A DNA stretch of 64,000 nucleotides, taken from NCBI GenBank assembly GCA_035079385.1, contig JAVHKY010000054.1:11881501-11945500 (forward strand), given 5' to 3'. The first letter of the stretch is position 1. Every line of letters starts with the position of its first letter. The notes under the pieces were generated by a model, which was not told where the DNA came from, did no database searches, and saw only the letters and a program-made list of their open reading frames with translations. This document shows positions 11,140-21,269 of the stretch, in pieces. The translations under genes were made by a program, and so were the position numbers. Origin of the DNA: Aspidiotus rigidus (lineage: Eukaryota > Arthropoda > Insecta > Hemiptera > Diaspididae).

Positions 11140-12418
11140 TCTATTATATAAAGAGAAGTTGCAAAATCGCAAATCCATTTAACTTTAATCCTATTTCACC
11201 TACAAACTTGGAATTTGTTTCCATTGCTTTAGCTTGCCTAGGAGAAGGTTTATGCGTAATAAATTTGAAGTTACGAAATCAGGCGAATGGCGTGTAGTGT
11301 ATATCTTGGCGGGGGGGTTCATGAATGATTCAAGAGATGAAAAATCTGTATCATTCATTAATTTATTGGTTGAAAATGCTAAGCAATCATTTTTGTTGAC
11401 ATCCATCGAAAATTAATATGTGCTAGGCAATCATTTTTGGAAAATGGTTCTTTTTAACCGGAGAAGTTTTGAATACCCATACTATGAGTAATCGAATAGT
11501 GTAGGGTTACGATAAAGATTTTGCTTAGCAATTATCTAAAGAAGTGGTGGTCGTCTTTCATTATTTCAAATTTAACGTGAGCACTAAGAAAAGAAAAACA
11601 ATTCACGTCAATTTCGAAAATTCAATATCGAAGTCACGGATGTCGCACGTTATTGAGATCTAATTGGAATGCCAAAACGCAAGAAAGCAAATCTAGGGCA
11701 GTTGACAAACGAAGGGAAAAGGGCTCGTGTCAATTCCGAAATTTTGACATCAGAAAATAATGTGAAAAATGATTGTCAGAACAATAATAGTCCATTTATT
11801 AGGTACTTTATTGAGAAAGAATATACCAGTATAAGTTCAATTGGGAATCTGGCAATTATGTGCACATTTTGTGATGGAAAATTATTTGAAACTGAAAATC
11901 AAAATTTCTGTCGCGGGAGTGGTAAGATTAAGTTACCTGATTTACCGTCAATGCAGGATCTTCTTCAAAAACTATTAGACGGAAGGGATAATAGGGTTTC
12001 TCATTTTCTTAATAATTTGCGTAAATACAACAATGAGCTTTCAATGACTTCTTTAGGGTGTAATGAAGTTTCAAACATATTTACAACTTTCAAAATTTTT
12101 GGTGTATCATTATATAGGAAGTTATCTACCTCCTCCAACAATCCACAAAAAATGACAAATTTTTCAGCATACACCCAGAAAGAAGAATGCGCAAAGGATC
12201 TTCTAAAAAGACTGCATCCAACTATCAGAGAAAATATTAAGAACGAGATTGAAAGTGTAAAACAAAATATCAACGATAAAAAAAATGAAATTGAAAAATT
12301 GGAAATTAAAAGAATTAGATTAGAAATTGAACTAAAAATACTAATGATAAATAAATATCAAGAATTTTGAAAATAATTTGAAATTTTATAATATTTAGCG
12401 GGCTTACGGCTTGTGCTA
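11140..12418 (+). mobile_element. Helitron-like element inserted in PLE-2 right repeat
   Basis: The PLE-2 right terminal repeat is continuous with the left one up to A11139 and resumes after about 12418, so about 1.28 kb is inserted. The insert begins TCTATTATATAAAG, the usual style of a Helitron 5' end, directly after an A. Its right end has a weak hairpin (near AGCGGGC...GTGCT) followed by CTA and then T, where Helitrons normally end CTRR before T. The right end is thus degenerate or off by a base. The element encodes the Helitron-type ORF at 11669-12370. Confidence 0.7.
11669..12370 (+). CDS. Helitron N-terminal-domain protein with coiled-coil tail
   Basis: This is an intact 233-codon frame. 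The start MPKRKKANLGQLTNEGKRAR resembles the basic N-terminus of Helitron Rep/helicase proteins. Residues about 60-125 contain MCTFCDGKLFETEN, FCRGSGKIKLPDL, LLDGRDNRVSHFLNNLRKYN and ELSMTSLGCN, matching the order (C-x2-C, then C.GGKI.LP, then FR.NIR.YN, then SLG) at the front of the Helitron-like N domain. The Rep nuclease and helicase are missing. Instead the last 55 residues are Lys/Glu/Ile-rich with heptad spacing (NIKNEIESVKQNINDKKNEI) and look coiled-coil. It sits inside the 1.28 kb Helitron in the same orientation. It may be a truncated, recombined Helitron gene that stayed open. Confidence 0.6.
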   Translation: MPKRKKANLGQLTNEGKRARVNSEILTSENNVKNDCQNNNSPFIRYFIEKEYTSISSIGNLAIMCTFCDGKLFETENQNFCRGSGKIKLPDLPSMQDLLQKLLDGRDNRVSHFLNNLRKYNNELSMTSLGCNEVSNIFTTFKIFGVSLYRKLSTSSNNPQKMTNFSAYTQKEECAKDLLKRLHPTIRENIKNEIESVKQNINDKKNEIEKLEIKRIRLEIELKILMINKYQEF

Positions 12419-12448
12419 TATAAAATCATGGTTAAGGCCTTGTTCTCC

Positions 12449-12505
12449 AGTTGCGCCACAACTGATGATGGGATGACACCCAAAAGTACTCTTGTATAAG
12501 CAACT
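12449..12505 (+). ncRNA. Hammerhead-like motif in PLE-2 right terminal repeat
   Basis: The same layout as at 8311-8366, here on the plus strand: AGTTGC, CTGATGA, GGG...CCC, then AAAA where GAAA is expected, the short hairpin, and GCAACT. The G-to-A change in the second core block would be expected to disable cleavage in this copy. Confidence 0.4.
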
Positions 12506-12600
12506 AATAAAGTAGATTTGTACAATTGGAAAACCCTTTTTCAATATTAGTGCTCTACTTACACCTCACTCACTCATTATGAGTTCCGATAATCGATAAT

Positions 12601-13568
12601 TTGGTTACGTCAATGCTGTCCCTATCTCAACCTCCACCACAAGAGAGACAGCCAGCGTCAGCTCAGATCGCGATCTGCTCGAAACGTTGTTCACGTCGGT
12701 AAAACGGAGTCTTCCCATATCTTACGACCGATTCGGGCGATTTGGCACAGAGATTCGGCCCCTTCCCTTGATGGTGGACTTCATAACAGTATGTGCCTCG
12801 TTTTAGAGTGGACAAGTCTCCCGAAGCGCACAAATTGTGATCGTTGAGAGCGCCACCGTGTCACGCTGTCGTGAATACCAAAAATATTACTTCACAGCCC
12901 TCGGATACAGCACCGGTGCACCATTTCAGAAGCATCTACTCGTATTTGTATATCTGTAAACATGCGACAGTGTCTCCGTTTTAGGAGTGTTCTTCCTCTA
13001 CTCTCCTCCTCCATTGATCGACTGGACGCGCAGTTTTTTTCTTGATCAAAAGGTATACAAAAAGGTCTATATTATGGTGAAGTTCACCGTGATTGTAGGA
13101 AACCACTACTCCAGTGTCAATAAACCTTAGAAGTAGATAGTTTTTGAGTTCAGTAGCCACAGTGTTCAAATAGACCTGTACAATGACAGCAATTTTCAGC
13201 GTGTATTGTACACGTTCACTGTGTCACGTTTGAAATTCTTCTTCGCGCGGACATGTCTACAATGATACGTGTATACATACATACAAAGGCACCAGGGGGA
13301 ATAACGTGAGAATGTGGGAATCTGAATTCAACACTTGTACCGAGCGGAGTGTCGAGAAATGTTCTCTTGTTCAAATGAACGTGTAAAATGACAATAAAAC
13401 GAGGCGCGATAGTAATTAACCTTCATATGGCGTGCTACGAAAACCGATTCAACCGAGAATGTTTTCCACGCGAGTATAAAAAAACTTGTGTAACGGTATT
13501 CAGAAAATGCGAAAATTTTCGTCACCGTACCCGCGAGGACTTATCATTTATTGTTCTTTATTTTTCAG
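12601..13568. other. Non-coding; possible intron upstream of the USP-like exon
   Basis: No recognisable domain. It ends in a good acceptor (TTGTTCTTTATTTTTCAG at 13551-13568), so at least its right part probably belongs to an intron of the gene whose exon follows. Confidence 0.4.
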
Positions 13569-13755
13569 ATGAAGACATCGCACGGGACGCTATACCGATG
13601 GATTAAAAGTGAAATTTGATCAGTCATTCGTTTTCAAAATGGCTTTGTAGAGCACATCTGACGTCTTCGCCATTATGTCTCCTTCCATTACGTATCACAA
13701 AGGCCTTTTGAATGGTCCGGGACAGAATAATTGTTTCTTGAACAGCGCCGTACAG
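13569..13755 (+). CDS. USP53/USP54/echinus-like first coding exon
   Basis: A strong acceptor precedes 13569 and a donor GTTCGT follows 13755. The coding part from ATG at 13675 gives 27 codons ending phase 0, with GLLNGPGQNNCFLNSAVQ. That fits the cysteine box of USP53/USP54 proteins (Drosophila echinus), where GLxNxPGQNxCFLNSAxQ precedes the VLW block. These proteins have the ubiquitin-hydrolase fold; the vertebrate members are described as largely inactive. The upstream 106 bases would be 5' UTR and contain two short upstream ORFs, at 13569 (16 codons) and at 13639 (3 codons). The expected next exon was searched for by eye downstream and not found, so the intron is long, beyond the window, or the gene is broken. 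The assignment rests on a short but distinctive motif. Confidence 0.72.
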
Positions 13756-15856
13756 GTTCGTGTCAACGCTTTTTCTTGTCTTTCGAATAATCTGTCATCC
13801 TTACGATGATACCTGTCATATGAGATCGTATTTATGGCACTCTTATGATGCTGGTGACTTTATTATTCGGCTATAATATTTGCACATGTGCACCCTGAGA
13901 TAATACGTCTGCCAGCATACTCACTCGGAAGGAAAAACAATACTCCTACACTCATTTGGGTAGCTCCTGACTGTGCTCTTCCAACGCGAAATCGATTTTG
14001 CGCAAGAGGGAAATGAGATGGAAGATATTTATTCAGTACAATGTTGTAAAAGATATCGTATCTCGAAATTTTTCTTCTATCCATTTTACATTTTTTGATT
14101 AGAAATCTTCTCTCTTTCTTCACTTCGCTCGTCTCATCCAGTGGAACAGGTTTACGAGAGTATAATTTGAAGAGCCCGAGGACTAGACAAACATCCGATT
14201 AGTCGATTCAAAATGTATGATTTGGTTCTTAAGCATCGGGCACGAACGTCTTATAGCGCTCGCAATCGCGTAGAAGATCTCCTCGTAATGATATTTTGGG
14301 ATTTGATATGTACGAGAATGACCGCGGCGACGATTTTTGATTTCTCTGCTGTTAACGAGCGTCAGTCAGTCGTTTTGATCATCGGTCGCGTTTACTTCAT
14401 TTTGTTATACTATTTGACTCCTGTTCTAATGAGATCAACGGTTCTCGGGAACAATGTGCCGCTTGTTTCCGCCGAACATCTTTAGCGATCGTTTACACGT
14501 ATTATTGCATCCGTGCGTGTATTGTAGTTTTTTCCTGCTCCATGGGGTATCCGAGACAGAATACCTTGTTTAGATGTAGTGTTTTTTTTTTTTTTCTTCT
14601 TTCAGAACTGAATAAAGGTTTTATTGCGGTTGATTCTGTCGTTTATCCTGTGGAATGAGGCTCGTCGAAATATCTCCTTAGGTTAAGGAAAAGACATTTC
14701 AGTTTTTGAGTGTGTGACAGAAGAAACTGTATCGTCCTTCCCAGTCATTTAAACACCCTTTTGCGTAGTACTCTTCACTTTCAACTGATTAACCAACTGC
14801 TGAATTTTTTTTCTCTTCAGAAGTACGGCTGTGATGAAAAAAAATCACCAACAAGGGCAGCGAAAAGATCGCGTTTTCTTCTATGTCCAAGGGCTCAACT
14901 TATCCCCCCTCTGTTCTTGACGTGTGGGTCATGACTGAAACTTTTCTAAATCTCTCAAATAATAAATCGAGATTTTCTCAACGTCTCTTTCTTCTTATGT
15001 CGGTTAAGACGCCGGGTCCTTCCAACAAACTCCCCTGCTCTTCAGTAATATGCTGCTACGTAACGCATTCTGATGTCAATAATATTTCGATTACAATATC
15101 TTACACCTCGAATTAGAACACAATTCGAATCTCAAAATCGAATCGTTTTGAGGTAAAATATTAGGACGATATACTCGAGTGACTTTAACTTTACGAGGAT
15201 GCCACAATATTTTCGTGATCTTCTGAGACGTCACGCACCCTTCGAGGTCAGTCATCTCCCCTCTTTGTCCTTCGATTGAAATTTTTCCAAGTCTCTTTGA
15301 TGATTTGATGCCTTTTCTCCGAAGAGATTTGGGCCAAAAATTCGCCCAATCTCTGAATTGGGTCACGTTATTGAAGTTTCTGGATCGACGCGGACGCGAA
15401 GATTGTGGATTCCTCGCTGAAAGAATTACGATTCATTGCATCGAGTGCATCAACTATGAGGCATCCGCGAGAGCTGATCGCTCCCCTACTTTGGTTTTTT
15501 TCAAGTTTCCCTACTTTGTAGAGGTTGTGCCTTGAAATTTCATCAAAGCTCTTTCCTTGAATCAAAATATTTTTCCATAAGTGCGACGAGTTTGTGCCTG
15601 CTTCTGGATGAGCTTTTTGAAAATCAAAACTTCCTCGAGAAATGTGAATAGTTCCTCAGAAAGAAGAGAGGAAACAGCATTTTGTAGGAGACTCTACTCA
15701 TTGTTCTCCATTGAAGTCAGAGGAACATCGCCTCTTAGGCCTGCGCTCTCAGAGACAGGGGAGATGATCAAAATTAAGAGTTTACGGGCTAGCCAAGCGA
15801 TTCACGCCAGTCCGACCGTTTCGTTAGAATAAGAAGACAACATACAATTTCTATTC
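13756..15856. other. Probable intron start, nothing else recognised
   Basis: Follows the USP-like exon. Open frames near 15091-15832 on both strands are fragmentary and matched no family I know. Confidence 0.4.
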
Positions 15857-15860
15857 TTAA

Positions 15861-16362
15861 GGGTGTGCTTTACTTGTTCGGAAACTCCGAAACGGTGTAC
15901 CTACGATAAGTTGCATAAACATCCCCAAAAACCCTACAAGGTTCGGGAAGCCAGCGGTCACTACGCGACGCTTGTCGGGCGTGCGTGGGTAGTCCTCGTA
16001 ACAAATGACGAGGAATGATTTTGCAAGGTCACATCTCAGGGCTCCATTTTCCGACAAATTTTTTCGATCTTTGGAAATGTTGTACAGAAGGGTTCAACGA
16101 AAGGTGCTATCGGAACAGAATCTTAAATTTTGGCTCCAGAAGAATTTCATTCTCGTCAGAAAGTAGACGAATTTTTACCAATTTCAACGTTTAATTGAAA
16201 ATTTATAAAAAGAAATTTTTTAATTCTGGTTCGATAGCGCTCCTGGTTGGACATTTCTGGAAAGCATTTCAATTATTCAGAAAGATCCGTTAAAAATTCG
16301 AGTAGTAAAATGTGATTTTTGGTACGATGTTTTACGAACATATTTTCACAAGTAAAGCACCC
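15861..16362. mobile_element. TTAA-flanked MITE
   Basis: TTAA lies at both borders (15857-15860 and 16363-16366). The inner ends are inverted: GGGTGTGCTTTACTTGT on the left, ACAAGTAAAGCACCC on the right, differing by a two-base insertion. TTAA target duplications are typical of piggyBac and a few other families, although the usual piggyBac start CCC is not seen here. No ORF inside; 502 bp. Confidence 0.7.
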
Positions 16363-16492
16363 TTAATCTTCTTCCTATATTTTATCGAGAATGTGGTATA
16401 AATACCGGCGATTGCGAACATTGTCTGTCAGTGGTCTTGTTACATTATAATTTGCTCCGCGACACTCCGAGCACAAAAAAAAAAGACATAAT

Positions 16493-17103
16493 CAAGACCG
16501 GATTCCTCGGCATTTGGCACTTTTTCTCCTGAAGATCGAAATGAATGAGAATCAAAATGAAGTTTGAATCATGATAGATAAGACGCAAGAAGAAAATTCT
16601 ATTTCACCGAAAAATGCCGAAACTGAAATAAGTGCCGACATTGATGAGAATGTCGAAAAATGCCGAAATTACTACAAATCTTAGTTTGCAATAGAATTAA
16701 GAAATTTCCTTCTAAATCGTCAATACTTTATTGAAAATTACCAAATTTTGCCTGAAATCAGGTGGTTGTTTGAAAAATACTGCATTTTGGCCCAATTTTT
16801 GTCAAAAAAATCATAAATTTGGGCTTAAAGCTAAGTAATTTTGATTGGCAAAAATCAACAAAATTTGCTTTCAAGTGAGGCAGTTTTAATTGGAAAATTT
16901 TTTCTTCCAAAATTGATTAGTTCTGGTGAAAAGTAAGATAATTTTGGTTGGAAATTGAATAATTTTCATTGAGAGTGAGTGAGTGTACTGAAAAACGCGT
17001 ATTTCCCCCTATTTTTTTTTTTTTTTTATTACCGAATCTAACCGAATTTTTGAATTTAGGTGCCGAAATTCACAGGTTTTCTTGCCAAAAAATCCGGTCT
17101 CTG
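16493..17103. mobile_element. hAT-like MITE, copy 1
   Basis: Ends CAAGACCGGATT on the left and AATCCGGTCTCTG on the right, inverted. Flanking 8-mers GACATAAT and CGTATAAT agree at 6 of 8 positions. The body has a homologue at 23700-24236. Eight-base duplications and CAG-type ends suggest hAT. It has no transposase. Confidence 0.7.
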
Positions 17104-17215
17104 CGTATAATTAAAGGAACACACAAGGTGAAGAGGGTACTTCCGGTCGATCTTGGTTATGTTTGAATTTTGTAGATAGCTTACTGTAAAATTTACTTTG
17201 AGCTAATGTAAATTT

Positions 17216-17650
17216 TTACACTGTCATATGCTTGACTTCCAACTCCTTATGAATGAATTTGGCATAACCATTGATGCCCAGAGAAATGGCTGTAATCCAT
17301 TCCTGGAACCGGCTCAGATTAACCTCTTGCAAGAAAACTGGGAAGATAATTTTTTCCAACTCTTCTTCTACAGTTCCAAAGTCCAAGGCTGTTCTCAGGA
17401 CGCTAATTTCATTCGTTTTCGTTCCCAATTTATTTTCCAATAATGTCGTTTTCCTCATAGATATGCTTTTGCCCGTACTCAAACCTAATTGATACGATTT
17501 ATCCTCAGGATATAATTCTGACGCCGCGTTCCATTTATCTTCATAACTTCAAACTCTACTCTCTTTCAACTCATCCTTTCTCGGATCAGGATTCGAAGAT
17601 GTCGAATAAAGTCGTTTACACTGGTTCCAGGCTTCAGCTAAACTCTGAGT
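17216..17650 (-). pseudogene. Decayed coding region of unknown family
   Basis: One minus frame stays open across about 145 codons with a single internal TGA (near 17548). Upstream of it the frame reads SLAEAWNQCKRLYSTSS and DPRKDELKESRV; downstream it reads SYEDKWNAASELYPEDKSYQ and ends FIHKELEVKHMTV. It is acidic, charged and protein-like in composition, unlike its surroundings. I do not recognise the family. It abuts Jockey-type debris on its upstream side and may belong to the same or another retroelement, or be an old host exon. Confidence 0.4.
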
Positions 17651-18255
17651 GAGTGAGGTTGAAACTCCACAAGCTTCGTCGAGAAGAAAAAATCCAAGCA
17701 ACTGTATAGACTGATTCAAAAATTCCTTTCTTTTTTGCGAAGATCCACGACTTATGTGATATTTTTCGTGAGCTACAAACCAGAGTGCTAGCTATCATCC
17801 GAGGTGTTTTATTTTCAATCTGTTGTAGACTTTTTCGTAGTGCCCCAGATTTCCAAGCGGGCTTTATGATCATTTTATAAATTAGGAATTTGATTACAAT
17901 GCTCACCTTTGAGTAGTATATTCCAGAAGCTGTGCTTTGATGCGATTTCGCTTTTTCCTCACGTGACGCGGAGTCGGATGTTGCCTCAGATAGCGCGCGA
18001 AGTCGGCTGTGGAGATGACTATGGGATTGTGGATGCGTAGTCTTAACGTGAAGTCAATTCTGATGACCGTTAGGACATGAGTTCTTGCCCAGATCAGGAT
18101 CTATGTAATTGCCTGTTGTATAATCTGTGTCGTCAGCGAAAATTGCGAGCGAAGTTCCTTTCTGGTTTGATATGTCGGCTGTTTTAGCATTTCTTTTCTC
18201 CCAATTTTTCTTCAACCCTTCCGCCTCTGAAGGTAGGTAGGAGATTATGAGCACT
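17650..18255 (-). pseudogene. Jockey-type LINE RT fragment
   Basis: The minus-strand translation near 18250-18100 contains KGTSLAIFADDTDYTT, which fits the catalytic FADD block of Jockey-clade RT. Further on, at about 17900-17650, come KFLIYKMIIKPAWKSGA and LQQIENKTPRMIAS. These fit the thumb region of such elements (LLYK..IRP.L.YG, then QNK.LRMI). The frames are broken between the parts and no full-length element is visible. A stretch near 18290-18370 (SVTILTAEMQTIFQCLKSI) is weakly RNase H-like but out of the expected order, so I leave it unassigned. Confidence 0.65.
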
Positions 18256-19180
18256 AAGGAAGGTCGATGATGAAGGAGGAGGGAGAGTTAGGATTGATTT
18301 TAGGCATTGGAAGATAGTTTGCATCTCGGCTGTCAGGATTGTGACGGAGTTGCGGTGACGAGGAGTGAATCTTCAAATACCTATCAAAAACCATCTTTGA
18401 ATTTTGAGCTATCTGCGAAGCAGAATGTGAGCTGGGTAGTAGGAATGGTAAGCAGAAGTATTGGTCAATTTTTTGGATAATTCACATAGTTTGAAAACTT
18501 ATTTTGCCCGGGTATGGTCCGTAGAAATGCGGTTGATACTCTTGGTTAGGAATTGGTTAAGGAGTAAGTTGATGCCGGCTATAGAGAGCCCAGGGCCTAC
18601 AAAAGCTAGGTGTGGCCCTGTAGAGGCATAAGTCGGCGGTAACATTGATGGTTGAACTTGCTCGCGTCTAGAAATACTGCGGGACAGAATTCCTTGTTTT
18701 CTGCTACTCGATGCACTTGGACGACAAAGGCGTGAGTTTTGTGAGAGCCAAATTGAAGATCGGGAATCAGCTTTTGTCTTCAGTCTCTTTTGTGAAAGAG
18801 CTGTTCAAAAACTTTGGTGACGATCGAAAGTAAAGAGAAGAGTACGTACGAATTGGGGCTCCTAGGCCGGTTCGTCAGGTTTTAGGAACTGATGATCCCA
18901 GCGGTCTTCTAGCAGGTGGGTTGGTGTATGTAAGAAGTATACAATATTCTTGGACGGGTTTCAGCACCTGCGATGTGATTCCGTTCTGTCGGGAGATTTT
19001 CCTGCTTTGAGTTGGTATATCCTTTCAACCACCCCACTTATGATGAAAAACTTAATTTCATTAAGCATTGTATCAAGGTTTGGAGTGGTCCGAGTCAATG
19101 TCAGGTGTTGTAAACGATAAACGCGAAAAACGAATACTCCGAAGGGAGAGAAAACAAATGCAAACCGCAGAAAATTTAAG
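18256..19180. other. Probable old retroelement debris, unresolved
   Basis: Lies between Jockey-type RT scraps and PLE-3. No frame is open for long and no motif is firm. Confidence 0.3.
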
Positions 19181-19183
19181 ACG

Positions 19184-19220
19184 ACGAGCGCTTTCGGTTA
19201 ATAAACCATCTTCAAGCCTG
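19184..19220 (-). ncRNA. Hammerhead-like core next to PLE-3 3' end
   Basis: On the minus strand: TTGAAGA, a GGTT-TATT-AACC hairpin, GAAA, then GCGCTCG. The same block, more degraded, occurs beside PLE-1 at about 3356-3385. The arrangement resembles a hammerhead core (CUGANGA, stem II, GAAA), but the first block is UUGAAGA. Confidence 0.35.
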
Positions 19221-19260
19221 AAATGAAAGCAACTGACGAACAGAAAAGAAGAGTAAGGTA

Positions 19261-21265
19261 TTAAGATTGTCCAAACGAGAAATCGCGGTGTGAATCATAA
19301 ACCAGTTCGATCAGGCTATCTTCCGGAATGTACGAGTTGAGTACAGTGATACCGTCGGTGTTGAGATAACGCATTATCTCTACATGCTCGAGGGCGATGC
19401 GCTTACGATAGGAATTCTCCTTATGGAGGAGCTTTTCGGATCCCTCGCGGAAGCTGTGGCCACTGTTTATTAAATGATCAGCAAAAGCTGACTCCCCTAA
19501 GTATCCCTTCTTCCAAGACTTCAGGTGCTCAGTTACTCTAACTTTCATTTGGCGGCTGGTCTCACCAATATAAAAGCCTCCACAATCCCCACATTCCAAC
19601 TTGTAAACACCACTCCTCTCATCAACAGGTATGGGGTCCTCCAGTCTCACAAACAACCTCTTGACTGTGGTAGGGTTGTAAAAGCGGGTCTGAAGCCAAA
19701 CGGACGGAGGGCCCGACCCAATTGGAGGGAGAACTTCCCCAAGAAAGGGAGACTGATCCAACGCAAACGGCGATCACGGATCGTGTCTCGGGGAGGGAGG
19801 TGGCGGAATCAAGAAGGCTCCTCGTAACTTTCCTCCGAACCATCACGTCAACATCAACATTGACCCCATTCACTCTGGCCAGGTGTTTTATTGTGCGTAA
19901 CTTTTTCTTGAAGGCAGACTGATTCAAAGGAATACGAGTCAGTCTGTGAACTAGGCTGTGAAAAGCAGCCATCTTATGAGCAACAGGACCGAACGAACCA
20001 CCGTGGACTAAAACATCGGCCGTAGTATCTTTCCTGAAAGTTCCAAACTTATGGATACCGTCTATTATAGAGATCGATAAATCCAAAAAGTTAAATGGAA
20101 AATACCCCTATTTCCAAGGTAAATTTGATGGAAGGTTACCAGGGGTTGAGATACCTCAGAAACTCACCAAGGAGATCTGGGGGACCAGTCCAGGTACATA
20201 GAACGTCATCAACGTACCTCTGCCAATAGTGAATATCATTAAGTACCACCTGGTTCGAGGAAAAGAGGTCAAGTTCAAACTTGGACATGAAAATTTCGGA
20301 GATGAGAGAGCCTAAAGATGATCCAATAGGGATCCCTACTTCATCAGGAAACTCGAAAATTTTTCCTTCAAATTTACAGTAGATGGGGGACCAGCAAATA
20401 TTCAGAAGATCGAAAAATTCCTGAAGCTCATTGTGAGGAATATTGGCTCTGACGAGTAGCTCACCCATACGCTGGATATTAGCAGCCTTAGGAATATTTG
20501 GGAACAAACCAACAACATCAAACGAGCAGATGGTCGTTCCTGGGGGAAGACTTACACCCTTCAGAACGTCAGTTAAAGAGGCCGAATTCAAGACCGAATG
20601 AGGAGATTCAAAATCAATGCGATTTTTGAACCAACGGTCCAGGAATTTGGCAAGAGGTAGGTGTGGAGGAGACGAAAGAAACAACGGGTCGGATCGGGGT
20701 ATTGTTCTCATGCACTTTGGGCAGCCCGTAGAGGAGGGGGTGTGGGGTTAGGAACAAGGAGGGTTTTTTTCAAAGCAGGAGTTTTGATAATAGCCTCACT
20801 CCTGTTGATGACACTCCTAACTTCTTTAACGTGCTTAGGAAAACTGAAATCCTCACTCTCTTTAGCACCACGCTGCTGGAAGATTTCATGGACCTTAGAA
20901 GAATAGGCCGACTTCTCCATCACCACAACAGCATTGCCCTTGTCAGCCTTAGTGACGAATAAATCTCCCTCTTTCATCTTCCTTTTCAAACCTTGAATCA
21001 CCCCTCCCAATTTATTACTCATTCGAGGGAGGGGGTTATTACAGACTAATTCGGCACAAACTTTCTGGGTATTAAAACCAGGACCAATTTGAACCGCAAG
21101 ATCCGCAACAACATTCGCCAAGGTTTCATCCTTCTTGAGGGGAGTTAAACTGAATTTCAAACCTTTCTCAAGGAGAGCAGTTTCGTCACTATTAAGCACT
21201 ACCTGGCTATTATTTATGAGGGGCGCGGGGGGGGGGGTAGAATTGGTTGATCTGCGTTTTTTCAC
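19261..21265 (-). pseudogene. PLE-3 RT and GIY-YIG polyprotein (broken)
   Basis: A Penelope-like element of the PLE-1 lineage on the minus strand. From 21265 it reads LEKGLKFSLTPL, VTKADKGNAVVVM (about 20945), then shifts near 20709 where the conserved LPKVH block should be. It continues with ICSFDVVGLFPNIP (20530), GIPIGSSLGSLISEIF (20330) and YVDDVLCTW (20205). A stop (TAA after LNPW, near 20136) and another frameshift (near 20085) follow. The GIY-YIG part GVYKLECGDCGGFYIGET at about 19610 runs to the end at 19261 and includes the CxxC insert. At least three lesions make it non-functional. It is about half identical to PLE-1 where both can be read. Confidence 0.9.
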
Positions 21266-21269
21266 TAGT

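Larger units (their letters stand above)
7987..12600 (+). mobile_element. PLE-2, a second Penelope-like lineage with large inverted ends
   Basis: The outermost sequence on the left (CGGAACTCATGATGAGTGAG, from about 7996) is mirrored on the right (12562-12593). Long inverted terminal repeats follow: about 8270-8690 on the left and 10890-11139 plus 12419-12600 on the right. They share many landmarks, for example GGCTACCTGGAATCCTGCCG near 8560 and its reverse near 10965. The right repeat is split by a Helitron (11140-12418), the left by a 0.2 kb repeat (8068-8270), and the RT by a 138 bp MITE. A solo terminal repeat of this family is at 23531-24492 and a 62 bp tip at 46346-46407. Confidence 0.85.

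Noticed and set aside
15091..15832. Several overlapping ORFs on both strands
   Set aside because: Fragmentary, no consistent frame or motif; too weak to call a gene or element.
18290..18370. RNase H-like stretch on the minus strand
   Set aside because: Similarity to one short motif only, and it would lie upstream of the RT motif, opposite to the known order.
19525..19922. Plus-strand ORFs of 66-100 codons
   Set aside because: Antisense shadows of PLE-3.
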